From: Alcaligenes parafaecalis
Lineage (GTDB): Bacteria; Pseudomonadota; Gammaproteobacteria; Burkholderiales; Burkholderiaceae_B
Reading direction: 5' to 3'
Assembly (NCBI RefSeq): GCF_026344135.1
Contig: NZ_JAPKNA010000003.1
Location: 434,001 to 498,000 of the forward strand
DNA: 64,000 nt
A program made the position numbers and the translations under genes. The notes beneath the pieces were generated by a model. The model was not told where the DNA came from. It was given only the letters and a program-made list of their open reading frames with translations, and made no database searches. Shown here one piece after another: positions 26,861 through 34,545 of the stretch (positions within the stretch are counted from its first letter, which is position 1; every line of letters starts with the position of its first letter).

Positions 26861-27300
26861 CTAGGTGTTGGAAGATTGCCGCGTTTGTCGGGCAGCCTGA
26901 TCCAGCCCTTTTGCAAACTGCGTTTGTTCCTGATCGGAAAAGGCCGACAGGAACAGTTCCTGCACCGTGCTCTGGTAGATCTGCCACATCTGTTTGCGCA
27001 AGGCCCGGCCTTCATCCGTGATGCTGGCAAAGGCAGCCCGGCCATCTTCAGAAGAGCGACTGCGCTGAACCAGGCCTTGGGCCTCCAGCCGGTCGACCAG
27101 CCGTGTCAGGTTATAGCGCTCTATGACCAGCCGGTCGGCCAATTCATGCATGCGGCGTGTGCCTTCCGGTCCGCTTTCCAGCCCCCATCAAACGTCGTAC
27201 CAGGCATAGGGCGGCAATTTTTCTGTGGCCAGTCGGCGTTCCATTTCTTTAAGAATGATGCGGTGCGCTCATAGAGTAGTTGCAATTGCAATCGTTTGGG
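26861..27300 (-). pseudogene. MarR family regulator, broken by a frameshift and a stop
   Basis: The C-terminal 96 codons (27151-26861) are intact and clearly MarR: MHELADRLVIERYNLTRLVDR is the recognition-helix region, followed by the beta-wing QRSRSSEDGRAAFASITDEG. Upstream, the same frame reads MERRLATEKLPPYAWYDV, then an in-frame TGA (27190-27188), then WGLESGPEGTRR. Still further upstream the homologous start LQLQLLYERTASFLKK is in another frame, so a one-base change near 27246 is also needed. No ATG start is evident. Two lesions argue for real decay over a single sequencing error. Confidence 0.75.
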
Positions 27301-27308
27301 TGAGGTGT

Positions 27309-27346
27309 TTGTCCTGCCCTGCGTCTTGTGCAGGCCGTGAGGACAC
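27309..27346 (+). other. nested hairpin upstream of the aceE remnant
   Basis: An outer pair TGTCCT (27310-27315) with AGGACA (27340-27345) encloses an inner pair CCTGC (27318-27322) with GCAGG (27330-27334). It lies about 40 bases before the small frame at 27384 and may be part of the copied aceE leader. Confidence 0.4.
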
Positions 27347-27383
27347 AGCGTGGTAGTTCCGGGCTATCCACCTGGAGATTATT

Positions 27384-27670
27384 ATGAATCACGCTTTGCC
27401 TGCGGCGGACCTGGGTCCGCAAGAGACGGAGTCCCTGTCTGCCATTGCCGTCGGTGGCGGGTAAAAGCTGGATAACTTGATCTTTGTGGTCAATTGCAAC
27501 TTGCAGCGTCTGGATGGCACGGTATGTGGGAATAGCAAAGTTATTCAGGAGCTGGAATCCAACGTCCGTGCCGCGGGCTGGAATGTCATCAAAGTGATTT
27601 GGGGGCAGGCTGGGATGATTTGCTGGCCAAAGATAAAACTGGGCTGTTTCGTCAACGCATGATGGCCTGA
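27384..27670 (+). pseudogene. aceE: remnant of pyruvate dehydrogenase E1 gene aceE
   Basis: A good ribosome binding site (CTGGAG) precedes ATG 27384, whose 26 codons resemble the AceE N terminus (DLGPQETESL, compare DPQET in AceE) and end at TAA 27462. The same frame then continues as KLDNLIFVVNCNLQRLDG and IQELESNVRAAGWNVIKVIWG, which in intact AceE lies around residue 250 onward. After a frameshift near 27606 it reads WDDLLAKDKTGLFRQRMM before a stop at 27668. Roughly 230 internal codons and everything downstream (most of the ~890-residue protein) are missing, so this cannot make E1. Confidence 0.85.
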
Positions 27671-27683
27671 GTGTTTCCCCCTG

Positions 27684-27717
27684 TCAGGTCAGCCCTTTGC
27701 TGACTGGTCCCTTTTTT
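27684..27717 (+). terminator. possible weak terminator after the aceE remnant
   Basis: GTCAGC (27688-27693) pairs with GCTGAC (27699-27704) and a T-run follows after seven bases. The gap makes it weaker than the other terminators in the window. Confidence 0.35.
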
Positions 27718-27776
27718 AGCGGCAGGTCCGCTATTCTCTCCATCAAATCTTCATCATTCTGTGCCACAGTGGGGGC

Positions 27777-28721
27777 ATGGATTTTTTACATTCACTGGCC
27801 CGCTTGGCGGGCTTTGGTATTTTTTTAGGCGTGGGTTCTTTGGCCCAGGCCCAGCCTCAGGCCCATGATTTGGCCCGCGCCAATGGCACGGCCATTCGCT
27901 ATTACATCCAGCCCGCTGCGCAGCCCCAAGCCGGGGAGCGTGAGCTGCTGCTGATTGTGCAGGGCTCGGACTGCAATAGCGTGGCGCACAAATCCTTGCT
28001 GTGGGACACACTGGCCCAAGCCCGCCCTCAGGCTGATGTGCTGGCGGTGGAAAAGTACGCCCTGAATGCCGACTTGCCTGTCAGTGACAAGGCCGAACGC
28101 GAAGATTGCCCCGCCGACTATATCCGCCATGATCAGCCCAGGCAGCGTGTGGCTGATCTGGATGCCGTGTTGACGCAGATTCAGGCTCGACAGGCTTATG
28201 GCAAAGTGTTTGCCCTGGGCGGCAGCGAGGGGGCGGTGATTGTTCATTTGCTGGCGGCGCAGACCTCCCATCTGGATGTGGTTGTCAGCTTTAACGGGGG
28301 CGGACGCTGGTTCGAGGACGATGTGCTTTACAGCGCCGCCAGCGAAGAGATGCCTGCTGCAGACAAGGAGGTCATGCTGGATGGATTGCGCAGCTTTCTG
28401 AAGCAGGCGCGTGCAGGTATGGAGATCACGATGAGTGATCATGGCGGCGATTGGTGGCAGCAAATGCTGAGCCTGGATCAGGCGGCGGTGTTGCGGGGTA
28501 TCCGTATTCCTGCCTTGCTGATTCAGTCCGGGCGCGATACCTCGGTTTCCCCGCAAGCGGCGGCGGAGATGTTCGCGCAAGTGAATAACCCTCATCTTGT
28601 ATGGAACAGCTACCCGGAGTTGGACCATGCCATGAATCAGCCCGATGGCCACTCGGCGATGCCGCAGGTGGTGGCTGATATTGCGCGGTGGTTGAGTCAG
28701 GCCGAAAAGACCAAACCTTAA
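27777..28721 (+). CDS. exported alpha/beta-hydrolase-like protein
   Basis: A 314-residue protein with a signal peptide (cleavage probably after GSLAQA, residue 25). The likely nucleophile elbow is GGSEGA with Ser150; Asp254 in SGRDTSVSP and His284 in ELDHAMN complete a plausible triad. The substrate is unknown; an esterase or peptidase-like role in the periplasm is inferred from the fold only. It is a single gene after the decayed patch, followed by an unrelated GNAT gene after 68 bases. Confidence 0.7.
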   Translation: MDFLHSLARLAGFGIFLGVGSLAQAQPQAHDLARANGTAIRYYIQPAAQPQAGERELLLIVQGSDCNSVAHKSLLWDTLAQARPQADVLAVEKYALNADLPVSDKAEREDCPADYIRHDQPRQRVADLDAVLTQIQARQAYGKVFALGGSEGAVIVHLLAAQTSHLDVVVSFNGGGRWFEDDVLYSAASEEMPAADKEVMLDGLRSFLKQARAGMEITMSDHGGDWWQQMLSLDQAAVLRGIRIPALLIQSGRDTSVSPQAAAEMFAQVNNPHLVWNSYPELDHAMNQPDGHSAMPQVVADIARWLSQAEKTKP

Positions 28722-28789
28722 GAATTTTGTTGGGTGACAGGGCTGGCATGCCTGGCCATCACTAAAGAATGTGTGTTTTGGAGTAATGA

Positions 28790-29248
28790 ATGAGCAAGAC
28801 AGTTTTGCGTGCGGCTGTGCCAGATGATGCTCGCGAATGCCTGCGTATCCGTGGCCTGACCCGTGAGAATGCCTTTTCGGAGCAGGATTTGGAGGCATTG
28901 GGTATTACGGCAGAAAGCTGGGGGGCGGGCATTGAAGACGGCAGTTGCCCCGGTTATGTCGCTTTGGTGGACGGGCAGATGGCGGGTTACTGCTTTGCGG
29001 ATATTGAAAGTGGCGAAATCATGGTGCTGGCGTTGTTGCCAGGCTATGAAAGCCTGGGTTTGGGGCGTCGTTTGCTGGAGCGGGTGGTGCAGGATATGCG
29101 CGAACGTGGTTTTGCGCGCTTGTTTCTGGCCTGCAATAGCGATCCCCAGGTGCGTTCCTATGGTTTTTATCGTCACCTGGGTTGGACCGAAAGTGGCCGG
29201 CGTGATGAATTTGGTGACGATATTCTGGAATATCACTTTACGACCTGA
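28790..29248 (+). CDS. GNAT family N-acetyltransferase
   Basis: A 152-residue single-domain GNAT. The acetyl-CoA-binding motif A is visible as VLALLPGYESLGLGRRLLERV around residues 80-100 (pyrophosphate loop GLGRRLL), and motif B as SYGFYRHLGW near residue 122. TTGGAG sits ahead of ATG 28790; another ATG at 28786 is out of frame. The substrate cannot be inferred. The next gene begins 25 bases downstream, so the two may be co-transcribed. Confidence 0.85.
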   Translation: MSKTVLRAAVPDDARECLRIRGLTRENAFSEQDLEALGITAESWGAGIEDGSCPGYVALVDGQMAGYCFADIESGEIMVLALLPGYESLGLGRRLLERVVQDMRERGFARLFLACNSDPQVRSYGFYRHLGWTESGRRDEFGDDILEYHFTT

Positions 29249-29273
29249 GTGTGGAGTCAGTTAGAGCCTCTTT

Positions 29274-29894
29274 ATGCCTTATCAGAACATGATTGATTTA
29301 AGCCAGGACATGGCGACGTTAAAGACGCTATATGCCCCTTTGCAGCATCATTTTCGGGTGGTGGATGTGCCGACCTTGCCCTTTGCCATTCTGGATGGCA
29401 AAGGGGCTCCTGACCCTGCGAGCGTAGGAGCGGCGATTCAGGCCCTGTCGACCGCGATTGAGCCTATACGCCGTGAAGCACGGCAGCGTATGGGCCGCGC
29501 CTTTATGGAAGCCCCGGTCGAGATTCTGTATTGGTCCGATAATCCGCACGATCTGGCGATGGGAACCCGGGATCGTTGGCAATGGCGTGTGCAAATCACC
29601 TTGCCCGTCTGGGCAGATGCGGCCTGTTTTGAGCAGGCAGTTGCACAAATGCGTGCTGCCTTGGGCGATGGGCCCGCTCCCCGTTGGGAGGCGGTGACGG
29701 AAGGCAAGTGCGTGCAGGTCATGCATGTTGGCTCTCAGGCTGAGCTGTCTGCTTTATTGCATCAGTTCTATACCGAGTACCTGCCTAAAGAAGGCTTGGA
29801 GCCTTTGGGCGTATATCACGAGATCTATCTGGATGACTGGAGCAAGATGGCTTCGAGTCGACGCAAGATGATCGTGCGCCAGCCCGTGCGCTAA
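29274..29894 (+). CDS. GyrI-like small-molecule-binding domain protein
   Basis: A 206-residue protein resembling the stand-alone GyrI-like family. Features are FRVVDVPTLPFAILDGKGAPDP near residues 25-46, RQRMGRAFMEAPVEILYW near 77-95, and a C-terminal GVYHEIYLDDWSKM. The fold (SHS2/GyrI-like) binds small hydrophobic ligands and in other proteins is fused to AraC-type DNA-binding domains, none of which is present here. Cellular role unknown. A terminator follows 50 bases after the stop. Confidence 0.75.
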   Translation: MPYQNMIDLSQDMATLKTLYAPLQHHFRVVDVPTLPFAILDGKGAPDPASVGAAIQALSTAIEPIRREARQRMGRAFMEAPVEILYWSDNPHDLAMGTRDRWQWRVQITLPVWADAACFEQAVAQMRAALGDGPAPRWEAVTEGKCVQVMHVGSQAELSALLHQFYTEYLPKEGLEPLGVYHEIYLDDWSKMASSRRKMIVRQPVR

Positions 29895-29942
29895 CTCTGC
29901 CTGTGTCAGCCCTTGGTCGTCGTGATGAAGGGCAGGCAGTAA

Positions 29943-29987
29943 TAAAAAAACACCCCAAGAGCGCAATGGCTGTTGGGGTGTTTTGTT
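29943..29987 (+). terminator. intrinsic terminator after the GyrI-like gene
   Basis: ACACCCCAA and TTGGGGTGT pair around a 14-base loop, followed by TTTTGTTT. A preceding A-run may let it act also on leftward htpX transcription. Confidence 0.82.
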
Positions 29988-30020
29988 TAAGCGGCGCTGC
30001 CTTGGGCAGCGACTCCGGTC

Positions 30021-30902
30021 TTAAACCGACTGAGCGCTTTGCAGGGCCTGGATACGGGCTGCAATCGGTGGGTGAGAAGCAAAGATGGCACTGATCGAAC
30101 GGCCACCCGAAATGCCGGAGGCTTCAAAGTTTTTGGGCAATTCGCCGGGAGCCATGCCACCCAGGCGGGCCAGGGCGTGGATCATGGGCTGGCGTGAACC
30201 CAGCAACTGGGCGGAACCGGCATCGGCACGGTATTCACGCTGACGCGAGAACCAGGCCACGATGATGGACGCCAGTACACCAAAGATCAGCTCAAACACA
30301 AAGACCGAGGCGTAGTAACCCATGCCCACGTCGCGCTCGTTACGCAGCAGCACACGGTCTACAAAGTAACCGGCCAGACGGGCCAGGAAGATCACAAAGG
30401 TGTTCACCACACCCTGGATCAAGGTCAGGGTGACCATGTCGCCGTTAGCAATGTGAGCGACCTCGTGGCCCAGAACGGCCATGACTTCTTCTTCGGTCAT
30501 GCCACGCAGCAAGCCTGTGGATACGGCAACCAGGGCGTCGTTCTTGAAGGCGCCGGTAGCAAAGGCATTGGGCTCGCCATCGTAAATGGCCACTTCAGGA
30601 CGGCCAATACCGGCGCGGTCAGCCAATTGGTGAACGGTGTCCACCAGCCAGGCTTCTTCTGCATTGGCGGGGGCGTTCGGGTCAATGACGCGAGCGTTCA
30701 CGCTTTGCTTGGCCATCCACTTGCTCATCAGCAAGGAGATGATGGCACCGGTAAAGCCGACCAGTGCCGAGAAAATCAGCAATTGGGTCAGATCCAGACC
30801 TTGTGCGTTCAGGTAACGTCCTACACCCAAAATATTCATGGAGGCGCTCAGCACCAGCATGACGGCCAAGTTGGTTATTAAGAAAAGGACAATTCGTTTC
30901 AT
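30021..30902 (-). CDS. htpX: membrane zinc metalloprotease HtpX
   Basis: Heat-shock-linked integral membrane protease for quality control of inner-membrane proteins, with FtsH. The 293 residues have two N-terminal membrane segments (about 4-25 and 38-60), the zinc motif HEVAH at 146-150, and further hydrophobic segments before the third-ligand region RQREYRADAGSA. The length matches E. coli HtpX. It is monocistronic and divergent from the DMT transporter. No clear heat-shock promoter was identified by eye in the 245-base gap. Confidence 0.95.
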   Translation of the reverse strand: MKRIVLFLITNLAVMLVLSASMNILGVGRYLNAQGLDLTQLLIFSALVGFTGAIISLLMSKWMAKQSVNARVIDPNAPANAEEAWLVDTVHQLADRAGIGRPEVAIYDGEPNAFATGAFKNDALVAVSTGLLRGMTEEEVMAVLGHEVAHIANGDMVTLTLIQGVVNTFVIFLARLAGYFVDRVLLRNERDVGMGYYASVFVFELIFGVLASIIVAWFSRQREYRADAGSAQLLGSRQPMIHALARLGGMAPGELPKNFEASGISGGRSISAIFASHPPIAARIQALQSAQSV

Positions 30903-31147
30903 GAATGCGGATTCCGGTATGACAGAAAAAATCGTGATCGTGTGAGCATGATCTGCGCGGATTTTAGCCTTGATTCCAGGCGTGAAAACAAAAGATTCAG
31001 CTTTTAGTCAGCTTTTGAGCCGGATAGTTTCTGGCTCTCTGTTTCAAGCTGTTGTGTAAGTGGTCTGGATATGGGGTTACAAGGCCACTTTTACAAGGCG
31101 GGGAGTATAGTAATGGCTTTCCCTTATTACTGATTTGGTCTGATCAC

Positions 31148-32056
31148 ATGCAGTCATTATGGATGCTGGTAGCCTGCGCCATGTTTGCCATTATGGGGGC
31201 CTGTGTCAAAGTGTCCGCCGATGCTGGGGCATCAATGGCGCAAATCGTTCTGTTCCGGGGTGTGCCCTCGGTACTGCTCTTGGCGTTCTGGGCGAAAAGC
31301 CGTGGCCTGCGGCTGGCTCCCCAAAGCTGGAAGCTGCATATTCGACGTAATGTCTCCGGTGTCAGCTCCATGTGGCTGGGCTTTGTGGCTCTGGCAAATC
31401 TGCCCTTATCAACGGCTGTCAGCCTCAATTACACCGCTCCCTTATTTATTGCTTTCTGGATGCTTGCCTGGGGCGGCACCCAGCGTGACCCTGTGCGCCT
31501 GATCGCGGTCCTCCTGGGGTTCCTGGGGGTCGTCGGCGTGTTGCGGCCCAGTATTACGCCTGACCAGTGGTGGGCAGCCATGTTGGGCCTGTGTGCGGGA
31601 GCCCTCAGTGCCGTTGCCATGATGCAAGTGCGCGCTCTGGGACGTTCAGGTGAACCTGAATGGCGCACCGTGTTACTGTTTTCCTGTTTTGTCGTGTGCT
31701 CCAGCCTGGTCGGCTTGCTGTGGGAAGGTTGGCGAGAGCTGAGCTGGCGCGCCTGGCTGGCTCTGTTGGGCGTGGGTCTGTCCGGTTTGTTCGGGCAATT
31801 GACCATGACGCGCGCCTTTGGATTGGGCTCGGCCCTGTTGACCGCCGCGCTGCAGTACACCACGATTATTTTCGCCGCCCTGATTGGGATTGCTTTCTGG
31901 GGCGATGTACCTGATTGGCTAGCCTGGGCTGGCATGGCATTGATTATTGGGTCCGGTTTGTTGTCGGCCTGGCGCACCTACAGCGAGGATCGTATCTTGC
32001 GAGGTCAGGCCACGGCGGCAGAGCAGGCGCCCGTCAAGGAGGCAGAACGTGTTTGA
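31148..32056 (+). CDS. DMT family (EamA) membrane transporter
   Basis: A 302-residue inner-membrane protein with ten predicted segments in two EamA repeats (for example SLWMLVACAMFAIMGACVK at the N terminus and GLFGQLTMTRAFGLGSALLTA in the second half). Family members export amino acids or other metabolites, but the substrate cannot be assigned. ATG 31148 gives a normal family N terminus. Its last eight bases overlap the GTG start of the sulfurtransferase gene, whose AAGGAGG lies inside this gene, so the pair is translationally coupled. Confidence 0.85.
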   Translation: MQSLWMLVACAMFAIMGACVKVSADAGASMAQIVLFRGVPSVLLLAFWAKSRGLRLAPQSWKLHIRRNVSGVSSMWLGFVALANLPLSTAVSLNYTAPLFIAFWMLAWGGTQRDPVRLIAVLLGFLGVVGVLRPSITPDQWWAAMLGLCAGALSAVAMMQVRALGRSGEPEWRTVLLFSCFVVCSSLVGLLWEGWRELSWRAWLALLGVGLSGLFGQLTMTRAFGLGSALLTAALQYTTIIFAALIGIAFWGDVPDWLAWAGMALIIGSGLLSAWRTYSEDRILRGQATAAEQAPVKEAERV

Positions 32057-32900
32057 ATTGTTGATTAGCGCAGAACAAGTCCAGGCCAATCTGGGTAATG
32101 AAGATTGGCTTATTCTGGATGTGCGCCATGATTTGGCTAACCATCAGGCAGGCCGCCAGGCTTACGAGCAAGGCCATATTCCGGGTGCCGTTTTTCTGGA
32201 TCATGAAGTGGATCTGGCTGCGCCCAAGACGGGCCTGAATGGTCGTCATCCCTTGCCTGGCCGCCACGAATTGGCACAGCTTTTGCAGCAAAAAGGCCTG
32301 CGTGATGGCATGCAGGTGGTGGTTTATGACGCCCAAAGCTCTCTGTTTGCCAGCCATATGTGGTGGATGTTGCGTTGGTTGGGTCACCCCCAGGTCGCCA
32401 TTCTGGATGGTGGCTGGCAAGCCTGGCAGCAACTGGGCGGAGCCGAAGAAAGCGGACCGGCCAAACCCGTCCCCGCGTCTGCCCAGTTGAGTGTGCCTGA
32501 ACAGGCCGCCATGCCTACCGTGCAAACCGAACAGGTCCTGAAGAACCTGTCTAAACCTATCTTTACTGTGCTGGATGCCCGCGCCGCTGAACGCTATCGC
32601 GGTGATGTGGAACCGATGGACCCGGTCGCCGGTCATATTCCCGATGCACTGAACCGTTCGCACCTGAATAATCTGGGCGAGCAAGGGCGCTTCAAACCCG
32701 CCGATCAGTTACGTCAGGAGTTTCAGGACGTGCTCGGTACGATTTCGGCAGAGATGGTGGTGCATCAGTGCGGCTCGGGTATTACAGCCTGTCACAATCT
32801 TTTTGCGATGGAACTGGCGGGTTTGTCGGGCTCCAGTATTTATCCCGGCTCCTGGAGCGAATGGGTTAGCGACGCCAGCCGACCTGTTGCGCGCAGCTAG
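32049..32900 (+). CDS. sseA: sulfurtransferase, tandem rhodanese domains (SseA-like)
   Basis: Transfers sulfur from thiosulfate or 3-mercaptopyruvate to a thiol acceptor such as cyanide. The 283 residues make an inactive N-terminal rhodanese domain (ILDVRHDLAN; GAVFLDHEVDLA) and an active C-terminal one with Cys241 in QCGSGITA. The CGSG(I/V)TA loop fits mercaptopyruvate sulfurtransferases. GTG 32049 was chosen for the perfectly placed AAGGAGG at 32036-32042. It overlaps the upstream transporter, raising the possibility that this transporter moves a sulfur compound. Confidence 0.88.
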   Translation: MFELLISAEQVQANLGNEDWLILDVRHDLANHQAGRQAYEQGHIPGAVFLDHEVDLAAPKTGLNGRHPLPGRHELAQLLQQKGLRDGMQVVVYDAQSSLFASHMWWMLRWLGHPQVAILDGGWQAWQQLGGAEESGPAKPVPASAQLSVPEQAAMPTVQTEQVLKNLSKPIFTVLDARAAERYRGDVEPMDPVAGHIPDALNRSHLNNLGEQGRFKPADQLRQEFQDVLGTISAEMVVHQCGSGITACHNLFAMELAGLSGSSIYPGSWSEWVSDASRPVARS

Positions 32901-32928
32901 TCGCACAGTATGAGTTTCTGGTGCTGAG

Positions 32929-32953
32929 AAAGCCGCTCCAGAGCGGCTTTTTT
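32929..32953 (+). terminator. intrinsic terminator after sseA
   Basis: AAAGCCGCT and AGCGGCTTT pair around CCAG, followed by T-run. It lies about 30 bases after the stop. Confidence 0.88.
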
Positions 32954-32986
32954 ACTGTTGGGCTGTCCCAAGGCTCGGGGCCCCCG

Positions 32987-33031
32987 ATAAAAGCTCCCAT
33001 TGGGGAGGGCAGCAAGCCGCAGGCTCCCGTA
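32987..33031. repeat. degenerate copy of a GC-rich intergenic repeat
   Basis: In reverse complement it reads CGGCTTGCTGCCC, then a C-rich and G-rich half, then a T-run. This is the same order as the element at 42795-42847, including a shared 13-base core (33007-33019). It lies in the gap upstream of xseB. Confidence 0.45.
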
Positions 33032-33092
33032 CAATGCCACTTCCAATTGGGCCGCAGCGCGTTCTGACTGCCCTCATTGATCAGGAATAGTT

Positions 33093-33359
33093 ATGGTTAA
33101 ATCTCGCGAAGATAATCCAAGCGCCCAGGCGCCAGCCCAGCAGGATTTCGAGTCCGCTCTGGCACAACTGGAAGCGCTGGTCGCTCGCATGGAAAGCGGA
33201 GCATTGCCGCTGGAGCAGGCTTTGCAGGCGTATGAGCAGGGCGTGGAATTAGCCCAATTGTGTCAGCGCAAACTGGACCTTGCGCAAGAGCAGGTCAGTG
33301 TGTTGCAAGGCAATTTGCTGCGTCCCTTGTCCGGGGATGAAGCCGTTGGAGATAGTTAA
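33093..33359 (+). CDS. xseB: exodeoxyribonuclease VII small subunit
   Basis: XseB supports the XseA nuclease that degrades single-stranded DNA. The 88-residue protein has the conserved FESALAQLEALVARMESGALPLEQAL and YEQGVEL (split here: LAQLEALVARMESG, LPLEQALQAYEQG). Its stop is one base from the ispA start, matching the common xseB-ispA-dxs order, with dxs following here at 34546. xseA is elsewhere. The ~20-residue N-terminal extension is variable in the family. Confidence 0.94.
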   Translation: MVKSREDNPSAQAPAQQDFESALAQLEALVARMESGALPLEQALQAYEQGVELAQLCQRKLDLAQEQVSVLQGNLLRPLSGDEAVGDS

Positions 33360-33360
33360 G

Positions 33361-34269
33361 ATGAGTTCTACCAGTTTTTCTGATTGGCTTCAGGCGCGGG
33401 TTGAGCAGACTGAGTCCGTACTGGATCAGTTATTGCCCCCCGTCAGCCAGGAACCCGGTCGTTTGCACGAAGCCATGCGCTATTCCGTGTTGGGCGGTGG
33501 CAAGCGCGTTCGTGCCGCTTTGGTGTATGCCGCGGGCGAGGCCGCGCTGCAAGGCAAGCCTATGGCCGCTGCGCAATTGAAAGCGCTGGAGCTGGCTGCG
33601 GCGGCTGTGGAGCTGATTCACGCCTACTCGCTGGTGCATGACGATTTGCCCTGCATGGATGATGACAAGCTGCGTCGCGGCCGTCCCACCACCCATGTTC
33701 AGTTTGATGAAGCCTGCGCCATGTTGGCAGGTGACGCCTTGCAGCCCCTGGCTTTCGAGCTGCTGGCACAAATGCCGATTGCACCTGCCCTGGTTGTGCA
33801 GGCGATTACTCAGTTGGCTCAGGCTGCGGGTAGTGCCGGTATGGCTGGTGGTCAGGCAATTGATTGCGAAAGCGTGGGCATTGCCCTGGATCGTGATCAA
33901 TTGCAGGAAATGCACAGCATGAAAACCGGTGCCATGTTGCAGGCCAGTGTCTTGCTGGGCGGTATCGTGGCAGGGGCCTCCTCAACCGTGCGCAATGGTT
34001 TGGAAGAGTACGCACAGGCTGTGGGCCTGGCTTTCCAGGTTGTGGACGATATTCTGGATGTCACTGCGGATACGGCCACCTTGGGCAAGACGGCGGGTAA
34101 AGATGCTGCCGACAACAAGCCCACCTATGTGTCTATCCTGGGAATGGACGGTTCGCGCGAGTTGCTGGGTGCGCTGAACGAGCAGGCGCAGTTGGCCTTG
34201 CGTCCCCTGGGGCCTGCCGCCGCGCGTTTGACGCAGTTGGCTGACTATATTGTGGGTCGAAATCATTAA
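33361..34269 (+). CDS. ispA: farnesyl diphosphate synthase (polyprenyl synthetase)
   Basis: Condenses IPP with DMAPP and GPP to farnesyl diphosphate, precursor of quinones, undecaprenol and, here, squalene. In the 302 residues, the first Asp-rich motif is DDLPCMDDD starting at Asp94, the second is DDILD starting at Asp229, and GGGKRVRAAL near residue 45 is the substrate-binding loop. The start follows the xseB stop by one base. FPP also feeds HpnC/HpnD in this window. Confidence 0.95.
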   Translation: MSSTSFSDWLQARVEQTESVLDQLLPPVSQEPGRLHEAMRYSVLGGGKRVRAALVYAAGEAALQGKPMAAAQLKALELAAAAVELIHAYSLVHDDLPCMDDDKLRRGRPTTHVQFDEACAMLAGDALQPLAFELLAQMPIAPALVVQAITQLAQAAGSAGMAGGQAIDCESVGIALDRDQLQEMHSMKTGAMLQASVLLGGIVAGASSTVRNGLEEYAQAVGLAFQVVDDILDVTADTATLGKTAGKDAADNKPTYVSILGMDGSRELLGALNEQAQLALRPLGPAAARLTQLADYIVGRNH

Positions 34270-34545
34270 GGTGTGCAGGACGGGCTTGCCAGGCGCTGCT
34301 TGTCTGCAGACGTCTTGATGGCTAGGGAGGCTGCCATATTGATTGGCGGCCTGTCCCTTGCTCTATAGCTTCAAGCCTTATAGGCCTTATTATTTTCCAG
34401 GCTGGTCCTGGTCGTTTTGTAGCAATGCTGGTGCTGGCTGCTCGTGTCACTTTGGCACAGGCCGCGAAGCGTTTTACAATAGCCGATTGGCGATTGTCTT
34501 TGAGACGGTCGTTTCACTTATTTGCCCGGATAGACGTCTTTTAGT

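Noticed and set aside
27477..27662. 61-codon rightward frame as an independent small gene
   Set aside because: Its sequence is recognisably internal AceE and lacks its own ribosome binding site; it is part of the aceE remnant.
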